A DNA stretch of 64,000 nt, taken from NCBI GenBank assembly GCA_959347315.1, contig OY365807.1, positions 30,857,128 through 30,921,127 on the forward strand, read 5' to 3'. The notes under the pieces are model-generated. The model ran no database searches. It was given only the letters and a program-made list of their open reading frames with translations, and was not told the DNA's origin. The translations under genes were made by a program, and so were the position numbers. Numbering within the stretch: position 1 is the first letter of the stretch; every line of letters begins with the position of its first letter. Origin of the DNA: Bimastos eiseni. Taxonomy: Eukaryota; Annelida; Clitellata; Crassiclitellata; Lumbricidae. This document shows positions 34,440 through 64,000 of this stretch, in pieces.

Positions 34440-34700
34440 TTAATTAGTTTTATGATGATGATGAGTGTCTGCCCTAAGGCAGGTCCATTGGCTTTACGCC
34501 ACTCGGGGATGAGATAACATTTATAACAAAATGAATATGGACAAGGTACCAATAACAATAACGAAATGGAGGTTGAGATCCAAATGGAGGAAAGGGAGGG
34601 TATGGGCAAAATGAAGGAAAGGGTGGTTGAAGGGCTGTGATGATAGTGTTCGAGATTCAGAACATAGACGATAGGCGACTTGTGTAAATTGTGTAGGCCT
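34440..34700 (-). repeat. Retroelement 3' fragment with CAT-repeat tail
   Basis: Read on the minus strand it ends GGACCTGCCTTAGGGCAGAC followed by ACTCATCATCATCAT, which resembles a LINE or SINE 3' end with a trinucleotide tail. The family is not identified. Confidence 0.45.
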
Positions 34701-36850
34701 TGTGTAGATCTAGATCAAGCATCAGAGGTGCTATAAGAGTCAAATGACATGTCTGTTGAATCACAGAACGCTGGCACATCACGACAAATGCCTGGATGAA
34801 TGAATGGATAAGCTGACACCTGATTCCTGCATATGATATTCCGCTTACTGACATTCCAGATATGAACGTCACTTTGGGACTGTCGAATCATCGAAAGGAT
34901 GATGGTTGAAACAAATAGAGGTATGCTACATAAGTTATGGGTGAAAGTAGCATGTTTATAATACAAAAGCATGAATAAGATACACATCACATTAACATGT
35001 CATATGCGTAAAACAACACACAAACAATTAAAAGCTAGTGTTGCGAGATAGCTTGGCAAAAGCATACACACACAGACAAGTGTTTCAACACTTGGGGAGG
35101 ACATGTGTATTGTACCATTCGTGAGGAATTAGCCAAGCCAATCCTAAAATCTGACTCTGGAGTTTCTGCAATTGCGGTACTTGAAATAATCTTTACACTG
35201 TTAATACACAAAAAAATATATAAATTGAAAAAGCCAGAAAGACTGAAAACTATAATTTTTATAGAAATTGCAGACTAACCTACATTTGTCAATATCTTAG
35301 TTAAAATAATTACTCAAAGCACCATAGTGTGATCACACATTTTGCCCTATGACAACCGTGTATTTTCATAAAAAAGAAAATTATTTAATAAAATAACAAG
35401 TATCAAATCCGTTTCAGAACTCAACTTCTAGCATTGAAAACCAACAATAAAAAATGTTGTGGTAACAAAAAAAAACTTAACTTAAAAACATTTCATAGAT
35501 CAGAAAGCCATTACACTTAAGAAAATGATCAAATCATGAGCTGCTCTTCAAGATACTAACCCGATTATGACTTGGTCTGGTATGACATTGGTTGATGCCT
35601 TGCACAACAGAAGTTGCAAATTACAATTACATTGCTATAACAGGTATAACATTCAAACACAAATGTCTGCATGACAAAATTCAAAGACACAGTTTACTAG
35701 AAACGGTTAAGCAATGCAAACCAGTTTTGACAACGCGTATGCACCATGAGTGCATTGTGTGAATGTATGTGTGTGTGTATTTATACAAACATATATATCT
35801 ATAAAAGCATCTTCAAGCACTTTTCAAAGGTGCTGTATGTAACATGCCCATCTAACAGATCTAAGAAGCTTTGTTTTTGAATTAGCTGCAAGTCTTTCTC
35901 AACTTCAGTCAGAGTTTCAGCAAAGGAATATTCACATAGTAACAATGCATGTGTTATCGGTCACAGATGACTTGCTAACTGAATGGTTATACTCTGGAAA
36001 GGTTTGATGATAGCAGGGCATACACTAAATTAGAATTTAGATGTAGAATTACAACACTGCAAACCTTCACCTAAGTAAAGCTTTCCATGTCAACAACATG
36101 TCAACATATGACAACGATAACAAAACAGACATGTGTGTCAAAGGCAAATAATAGGATTACATATGAGTTTTGTTTCTTAAGCAGTTAAAATAGACTAATA
36201 AGAAAAAACCTACCAAAAGTTTCATTTAACTTTTAAGCACAAACACTCTTAACTTGAGTTTCAACAACTCAGCAAAACTGGTGGAATAAAATAAACATCA
36301 TTGTTGAATATTTTTCATTCCCATAGTATTACATATATTTAAAGTTAATCCTTAAATGACCAGTGCATATTAAAACGCAAGGTGTAATCAATAATGCTGG
36401 TCATTAAAGGGTTAAACATCTAACATTCTAGAACCTATCAAAATGAAAAACTAAAATTTGTCATTACAAAACATATGCATCTGCCAATCTGCAAAAGCTG
36501 CTGAGATGTGGCATCACCACATTTAGTGCAGCATAGACTCGATTTACCTTACTCCAAGAACAAAGGTAAAAAATCCTTAAAACTCATCCTTGGCAATGGC
36601 AGACAAATTTGCATTTTATATATATATATATATCACAAAGCAAATCAATTACCTGCATAAAGAAGTCCGTTACTTGTGAAAGCGTGGGATGAACAGAAGA
36701 GTCAAAGTAGACAAATAGAATGCATTCATCAGCTGTCCCACACATGCAGCTCTCTCTTAGTTTCAAGAGAGTCTTATTACAGATATGTCACTCTCTTGTT
36801 TACCTAAGTCTCCTGCTTCTAAGGTGATTCGCTCTTTCTCTCTGACAGCA
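34700..36850. other. 3' flank of the SLK/STK10-type gene
   Basis: The 3' untranslated region of the kinase gene should begin at 36854 on the minus strand and run into this stretch, but no single polyadenylation signal can be chosen by eye. Apart from short TG and TA tracts (35760-35780, 36617-36634) nothing else is recognised. Confidence 0.5.
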
Positions 36851-36854
36851 CGCT

Positions 36855-57525
<20,671 letters not shown>

Positions 57526-57529
57526 CGTG

Positions 57530-58720
57530 GCAACTGACAGAAACACATTAAGTACAAGTCAGGCTTCATTGCTCTGGAGATACACGTTATATGAATCTTC
57601 CAATCATTATTGCAGACTACCAATTACTTTCCAGAATCTTCTGGAACAGCATCAAAATCACAAGCTGTGAATGCTCAATTATGCTTAAAGATTCAAGATC
57701 ATGGATTGATTTCATTATTAAAAACTAAGTAACTATAGAAACTGTCGACATAAATGAGTATAGGGCTAGGCCCTCCTAAAGACTAATACCTAAATTCTAA
57801 AGACTTAAATTAAGTAATTACATCTTATAATTTTACAAAATGTCTCTATTCTTTTCAATGCCAGTTAATGGTCACCCCCGTATAAGCATGATGTTTTTAT
57901 TGAAAAATGTGAATTGTTTAATACATTCAAATGATGCAAAAGATAAATATTTAAATTTAATTTTTAAAAATCACAAATTCAGGACCAAAGCACACCATAA
58001 ATATTCAAATGCGTGCTCTTGACGCTGAGATATACGGGGAGAAATTATATCCTGATAACACTATATTGAAAAGAATCAACAAATATAATCTTAAGTCAAC
58101 TAATACTTGATGCTACTATACAGGAACTAAACAGGAAATACAGATTTCGATTACGATTAGTCGACAGAGTTAGTCACTCAAGCACGTCCACCCGCCTACA
58201 AACCTTACGAAACGCGTAAAATTAATGGCTATAAACAAATACAAAGAAAAACCCACTTCTTTCTATGTATAATAGTCAAATATCGATGTATACAAATTAC
58301 ACGATTAAATTACAATAATAGAGTATGAAAATCAACACCCATTCAACTTGTAAACACCGAATAGCACACCGGAAGCATAAACTAGCATTCGTTTGGATTA
58401 AGAAATGAAAATCATACGGATTCATACTCATTACTCAACGAAGGTCATCTTCGAAGCGTGAACTTCAGAGCGCTCAGAATACTCGCATCCTGTCATTCTA
58501 AGCGAACTAGCAGTAATTGTGATTCTTAATTTTATTTCTTCACATCTAAAATATTTTAATTCTAGTGATTGTAATTACAAACTCTACATTTTCTTAAGCA
58601 AAAAGTGAACATGATAATCGTCTGTTGAATGGAAATAGGTCTAATAGAAAAGGATGCTCACATAGACTACACATCGATCATGCTATCTCAGCATCAGTCC
58701 GTCACTCAAAACTTAAAACA
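57530..58720. other. Upstream region of the SLK/STK10-type gene
   Basis: The promoter and any 5' untranslated exon must lie here or further right. No TATA box or CpG-dense patch stands out. A more GC-balanced stretch at about 58440-58510 is the most promoter-like piece, but this is weak. Confidence 0.35.
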
Positions 58721-58721
58721 A

Positions 58722-58937
58722 TCATTTTCCAAAAAATGCTGCTATGAAACCCCCATGATTCCAGTTCTTTATCTGATCTCTTTCAGTTTGCGATTCTAAA
58801 CACCATCCACCGTAACCGTCTGACGGTCTGCTTGCCTGTTCGTTTGGATCTTGGTATGGATCTTGGAATTGATTTGATCTCATCTGCCTATAGATGCTTT
58901 GACTAAGCGCATATAAATCATCTAGTGCCCACGACAT
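58722..58937 (-). CDS. Possible small protein of 71 residues, unrecognised
   Basis: ATG to TGA frame with protein-like composition: MSWALDDLYALSQSIYRQMR, then SNQFQDPYQDPNEQASRPSD, ending HGGFIAAFFGK. It lies 1.2 kb upstream of the kinase start on the same strand. It could be a small gene, an exon of an upstream transcript or chance. No family recognised. Confidence 0.3.
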   Translation of the reverse strand: MSWALDDLYALSQSIYRQMRSNQFQDPYQDPNEQASRPSDGYGGWCLESQTERDQIKNWNHGGFIAAFFGK

Positions 58938-59284
58938 CAATTTTTGATCGCGATTGAAATCTATTGATTAGGATTACGATGACGATGAATTCACATTATA
59001 GTAAACGGAGGTAGATGTATAACCAAAGAACTGTGTCATAGACTCGTCTACGACTATGTAATCTTTGGTGCAAGCTCTCGGTGTGGATTCGGGAACGACA
59101 CTGAATGCGCCTTAATCCGGTGTTCTAGTACAAACCGCATTAGGTTCACTGTTATCCGGAAAACCCAACTAGAATAGCATACATGTATGCAGAAAGTCAG
59201 GTAAAGAATTCGACAAAACGAGACGTAACCAATTTTTTATATTAAAAATTTATTTGTTTAATTTCAAATTGACAGACCGCGCTG

Positions 59285-59360
59285 TTTGATCACAGAACAT
59301 AGTATGAACCGATGATGACAAGTTATTACAGGAGTCGAATTTAACCGCCGGCAGTATTGT
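59285..59360 (+). repeat. Short block shared with 19414-19490
   Basis: CATAGTATGAACCGATGATG, then TTATTACAGGAGTCGAATTT, against CATAGTATGAACGAATGATG and TATTACAGTAGTCAAATTT. It is the reverse of a CR1-like DYCNSL coding remnant. Confidence 0.55.
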
Positions 59361-59412
59361 GTGGCTGCCGCCTTCGTATATTAATACAGTTCAATGCATG
59401 GCTGCCGCTACC

Positions 59413-59945
59413 GAGTTGTTTTGGGGTCGAGTACCCGATCGAGTAGCTTAGCGGGTACTCGAGTACCTGTTAATACCGGAAGTGCTTAATACAAGCTGCG
59501 TAATAGTAATTAGGGCTGCGCGGGAACCCGAGTAGTCGCGAGTATCCGACTCCAAAAATTGCTTGAGTATTTTTTTACTACTTGACTCCCCGTTTAATTC
59601 CACTCGAAAATTGCAATTTCCAGTTCCAGAGTTAATTCATTACAAATTGGCAATTGCTGGCTTGCAGGAAAGTTACAGCCTATAGACTACCAGGTCCAGG
59701 TTATAGACTTTTATAATTTCCTTACTATTACTGACTGGCAGACGCAGTGACTATAAAAATATATGGTCTCTGGTAGTCTGGTAGAAAGCATGCAGCTGGT
59801 ATTACTATTAAGCAGCTTGTGCACTTCCGGTATCGACCGCGGGTACTCGACTACTCGACCATAGATAGACTAAGTAGACATAATAGTAAGTAAGGAAACT
59901 GTAAAAGTCTATAACCCGAACCTGGCATAGGCTGCAATCGTAATC
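59413..59945. repeat. Complex cluster of overlapping inverted repeats, probably hAT-related
   Basis: Segment A (59424-59510: GTCGAGTACCC, ATACCGGAAGTGC, ACAAGCTGC, TAATAGTAAT) recurs inverted at 59790-59860. Segment B (59675-59740: CAGCCTATAGACTACCAGG, GGTTATAGACTTTTATAATT) recurs inverted at 59882-59940. The order A, B, A-inverted, B-inverted is not a simple foldback. At 59511 TAGGGCTGCGCGGGAACCCG looks like a hAT-type terminus right after ATAGTAAT. Confidence 0.6.
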
Positions 59946-59954
59946 GTAATCCCA

Positions 59955-60010
59955 GCATTTATATGGCGCCCACAAAAGCCAAGTCGCGGGAAGCAGCTTA
60001 TTCACAGGTG
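59955..60010 (+). repeat. Dispersed repeat shared with 15085-15140
   Basis: CACAAAAGCCAAGTCGCGGG and CAGCTTATTCACAGGTGCT match the block at about 15095 with a few substitutions. Confidence 0.55.
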
Positions 60011-60762
60011 CTTAATCAAAGCAGAATCGATAGGCAGGTGGTCAAGAATTTGACACTTTCAATTTTACTCTAGATTTCTATTTGGAAGCGTCAAATAATG
60101 TCATAACCCTCAGGGTATGTAGGCCTATGTCGGTATGGTTGTCCGCATATCTGTTCTGTATGTATGCATATATGTATGTATGTATATACATATATATATA
60201 TATGAAGGCATGTATATAGTCATTTACATAGCGCCATAGTTGTACCTCACGAAGGCGCTAGTCGATCGATCATCTGCAAATCTGGATAGCATCTTTATCA
60301 GAATCTTTATGGTAAAAAGATTTTGGTTCGATAGCGGTCAAAATCGATGCAAGAAAACATTGGTCTATTATGCCATTACGATGACTAAACCGGATTGATC
60401 TGTGGGAAAACTGTAGAGATCGACCAGGCAGACAGATCGAAGTCCTTTGTCCAGACCCTCTAAAATAGTATCGATAAACCCACACTCAAATCCATTGCTA
60501 ATGTTACACCCAAAACTGTCAGTTGGCAACGAATTTAGACCTACTATTCTTTGCAAATGCAACATGAAAAAGAAAGCCGTTTAGTCTCGCATTTTAGCTT
60601 ATGGAGTTGAATTTAAATGGATAGCATGATAATTATTATAAACCTCCCTCTTCAATATCATATAAAGGAGCTAAGTGATAGACTCTCGAGCCAAAAGTCT
60701 CTTAGGCACCCACATATTTACGACGATGCAAGTTAGTTTAGCTTTAAAAGATGCGTTACAGT

Positions 60763-60893
60763 TAGAGGTCTGCGGGAAAAGCATTTTGGCTACCCGACCC
60801 GTACACGTAACACAGGAACGTTACCCGTATCGTTTGCGACCCGCGGGTACGGTTATAACCGGGGTTTGGAGATTGGCCTACTCACAACCCCTA
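60763..60893. mobile_element. 131-bp hAT-like miniature element
   Basis: Left end TAGAGGTCTGCGGG; right end read in reverse TAGGGGTTGTGAG. Flanking 8-mers GTTACAGT (60755-60762) and GTTACAAT (60894-60901) match at 7 of 8. The interior has CCCGACCCG, TTACCCG and CCCGCGGGTA motifs typical of subterminal hAT repeats. Confidence 0.7.
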
Positions 60894-61235
60894 GTTACAA
60901 TTATTACGATGTCAACATAACACACATCTTAGATGATTAAATTTATTTAGCTTCACTTTATAATAACATCAGCTAGACCTATAGGCCTACATGTTCATAG
61001 TTCTAGCAATAACACAGGGGTCTATTATAGGCTATCATGCACACGAATAAATGAACTTGTTTCTAAATAGATGTTATCACTTGGGACAGAGGGTCTATAA
61101 TCTCTTGGTCCAGCAATAATTTTGGGTAGGCATAGGCTTAGATCTATACGTTAGGAATAAACGCCATAACAACTATTGCAAAAGACCACAAAAAATATCC
61201 ACAAAGCAGGTTGTGTGCACTGAACTAGCAGAAGG

Positions 61236-62072
61236 CAGAGTTGTTGGTCTCGAGACAGTGTCTCGGTCTCGAGACAGTTTTTTAGTGTCTCGGTCTCGGA
61301 AGCCTGCTGTCTCGGTCTCGGTCTCGAGGCAGTGTCTCGAATTTTTATAAACTGTCTTGTGAAGGTCTTGTTCTGTCTCGAACAAGCAGTCTCGATAAGT
61401 TTCGCGTTAACTGTCTTAAAAAATTTTCGCTAGAAACTGAAACCGGAATTTACGAGAAACGGTAATTCTGTAATTCTGGTTAACGCGCGAATCACACGAT
61501 AGTGAAATCAGTTCAATTGTCTTAAAGTGGAAAAATGTCTGAGAGAGAACCTGAAATTGTGAAGTTTGAGTTTACGCAATTTGAAGTTAGGCCTATTTAC
61601 AAACAATGGCTATTGGCTATTGGTTTGTCATTGATGTAAAACCACCATAACCGAAACGATCGGAACAACTTAGAGTTTCTCAGGGTGAGTAAGGATATGC
61701 ACAAATTTATAATTTCATTTGGTATTTGGTATCAAATTTGCTTGTTTAAAATCGTCTAGAAGATTTCAGGCGGGCTTTCTTTATACTGTTCAGAAGATAG
61801 GCCGAAGAAGAAATATCGAAAAAAATAAAACTCGGCAATATAAAAACTGTTCTTGGGAATTGATACAATATATATTATAATTAAGTTTCAAATTGAAATT
61901 ACAAAAGAACGTGATTCCCAAAAACTGATACATTAGTATTTTACAGCCTTTCATATAGGATCACTTGTCTTTTACTGTCTCGAACTGTCTTGAACCTAGT
62001 GTCTCGGTCTCGGTACCTCACTGTCTCGGTCTCGTCTTGGTCTTGAAGTTTACGGTCTTGCATACAACACCG
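61236..62072. mobile_element. hAT-like non-autonomous element, TCTCG family, copy C
   Basis: 837 bp, begins CAGAGTTGTTGGTC and ends GCATACAACACCG, between a perfect 8-bp target duplication GCAGAAGG (61228-61235 and 62073-62080). Same interior as copies A and B: TCTCG arrays at both ends, a conserved ATGTCTGAGAGAGAACCTGA block at 61535, and the GATCACTTGTCTTTTACTG segment before the right array. Confidence 0.92.
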
Positions 62073-62080
62073 GCAGAAGG

Positions 62081-64000
62081 CAATAGTAACTTGAATTTCC
62101 ATTTGTAAATATTAGGAATGGGGTCCCTTGGGTTTTCCAGTTACTTAACTTTGAAGTGGGCCTATGAACTCGCTATAGTTGCTAGGCCTATTCAAATAAC
62201 CCATGAAATGCGAGTATTGCTGCAAAAACAGCTGCACTTAATTTTAGTTAGCGGATCTCAAATCAACGGTGCTAGATATGAGATCTGACGGATTCAGCTA
62301 AAATTCAACAAATAAATACATTTGTTTGTATAGGGCCCACACGTATAGCACAACCTTTGTGCCTTAGAGATGGTCGATATACTGAGAGGCCAGGCTGTTT
62401 GCTCAGATTTGCAATCGTCCAATTATATAATAATTCGTTCTAATTTGACCATTATGTGCATTCTTCATCTAATTAATTTATTGATGGCACAAAATAAGTA
62501 GCTGAGGCGTTCACTCCAGTGTAATTAGTATTATTTAAAGACTGTAATGGATTAGACGATTCAAGGGAAGCTCAGCTACGGTCTACATCAGATCCTACAA
62601 GCTATTTCGTTTGACCTTAGTAGGTTATCAGTGACCCATTTGATCATAGTATTTTAATCAGAATCTTAGCAATTCATGTCGGTGCACAATTTGTTTTTGA
62701 AGTCGTCTCTTTACCGAGAACGCTTTACCGTTCATGGTTAGAATAGGCCTACTAGTTAACGGAGTTTGTTCCCTCTCCAAGTGTTAATAAGCTCGAAGGC
62801 ACAATGACGATCTTGGACTTCCGCAGTCCTAGGCCCGTCCAACATGTCCGGGTTTGGCCATCATTTTCAACGTCGTCAGTGGATTACACAGTTTCAGGTT
62901 TGCCGAGGGGGAGGGTCAGAGGGTCAGAGGGTCTTACCCTGGCTTCAGCCTCAAGCGCTTTGATAGAGTGCGGAATTCTTCAGATTGCCAGAAATTCTCA
63001 TTATCCTCTTTTTGACAAATCAGACCATGAGTCAACAGTCGCCATAGCTACCAAATAAGACATTAAATTTGGCCTTTAGAGAGCACTCAACGGTCATGAA
63101 AGTAGAGCAACGGGGCAGTTGCGTGGCAGCAACCTTTCTTCTGATGAATCTACGACCGACTTAACGGAAGCGCCTATAATAGCCGTAGTCATGGCAACAG
63201 AAACAACGTCTATGGATCTAGGCCCACGTGAATCGACGCCCATCGCCCACATCCGAAGCAGATGAACGCCAGGCACTGTAGTGAATGGACAACATGTCCG
63301 GAGACATTTCTCTTAATTACACCCAGACCGGATAGAGCAGAGAGTGACCCAGAAGATAAATAACCTAATTTGTTTATATAATTATATGCATCGGTGTCTA
63401 CCCCTCCATATCTATAGGGATATTTATTCAGCGCTCCATCATTAGGCTGCCACACCTCGGCCCTTTCTTGGATATCGCAACGTTTTGCTATAAAACGTGA
63501 AAGCGACACAGTGCTGAAGGGCAGCAGCTTACACGTTTTAATCTGAATTGTCACACTTCACTTCTATTTTTAAGACACGTTAAAAGGGGAAAAATAAATA
63601 GCTCTGGTGCAATTTAGTTGCACCGAAGCAGACGACAAATGATCTGAGTTTCACTGTGCACATGTGCATGGGAATTTAACAGACTTAAACATAGTCTAAA
63701 ATTAAACCATCAGAGGCAGGAACGGCAATGTTTTATTCTCATACAACATTAACAGTGATAGATGAAAAACAATCTACTGAACACTGGTGTTAACAGCTAC
63801 GTTAACTGGTGATATGAGTTTCTACTGGTATCAACATGCTAATGCTTAACATAATACAGTAAGGTGATGACCAAAATGTACGATGACATGCAGTAGGCGC
63901 CAACTTTTAATTTTCAGTACAGAAATAAAATATCCCAGCAATTTAAAGCAAGCATTGCGCGTCACAGCGAGGTGATGCGTGTACGCGCCTCTCTTTTTTG
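62081..64000. other. Intergenic right end, nothing recognised
   Basis: No coding frame with recognisable similarity, no RNA gene and no transposon end could be supported. An 84-codon frame at 62804-63058 has a poor, repetitive composition. Confidence 0.45.

Noticed and set aside
62804..63058. 84-codon plus-strand frame as a gene
   Set aside because: Low-complexity Ser/Arg/Gly composition, no splice or family support, and overlapping frames on the other strand nearby.

Overview
This is a 64 kb piece of a draft animal (metazoan) nuclear genome, probably an invertebrate and AT-rich, with one 200-base assembly gap (6959-7158). The evidence is two intron-rich, single-copy-type protein kinase genes, both on the minus strand, plus a dense mix of non-LTR retrotransposons and hAT-like DNA transposons. 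There are no rRNA or tRNA genes, operons or CRISPR arrays. The species cannot be named from the sequence.

Region 1 (1-9900, minus): casein kinase 2 catalytic subunit alpha. Ten coding exons were rebuilt by hand from reading frame, splice sites and protein similarity. They encode residues 1-324, and the gene runs off the left edge before its last exon(s). One intron has a GC donor instead of GT.

Region 2 (9900-20800): a repeat-rich intergenic block. It holds nested hAT-like elements whose ends carry exact or near-exact 8-bp target-site duplications, a decayed CR1-like LINE interrupted by two such hAT elements, SINE-like pieces and two orphan exon-like reading frames.

Region 3 (about 20800-29060, plus): a nearly full-length I/Nimb-type LINE. 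ORF1 is a zinc-knuckle gag and ORF2 carries endonuclease, reverse transcriptase and RNase H. The copy is dead (one in-frame stop, several frameshifts). The ORF1 N-terminus is coded by a CAGACR-type simple repeat, and the long 3' part is built from diverged tandem blocks. A second, 5'-truncated LINE follows at 29118-29590, and inverted copies of other LINE 3' ends lie on both sides.

Region 4 (30500-36850): mostly featureless AT-rich intergenic DNA with a 105-bp direct repeat pair and a few decayed elements.

Region 5 (36855-57525, minus): a complete SLK/STK10 (LOK)-type Ste20 kinase gene of 20 coding exons, 5226 coding bases including the stop, 1741 residues. All exon phases join without a break. 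The order is kinase domain, a linker that appears short, the SLK-type coiled coil, then an 849-residue C-terminal extension in one exon. I do not know this extension from vertebrate homologues. It contains an 11 x 12-residue array and a 7 x 7-residue array.

Region 6 (57525-64000): upstream DNA of the kinase gene, with a complex inverted-repeat cluster, a 131-bp hAT-like miniature element and a third copy of the TCTCG-rich hAT-like family.
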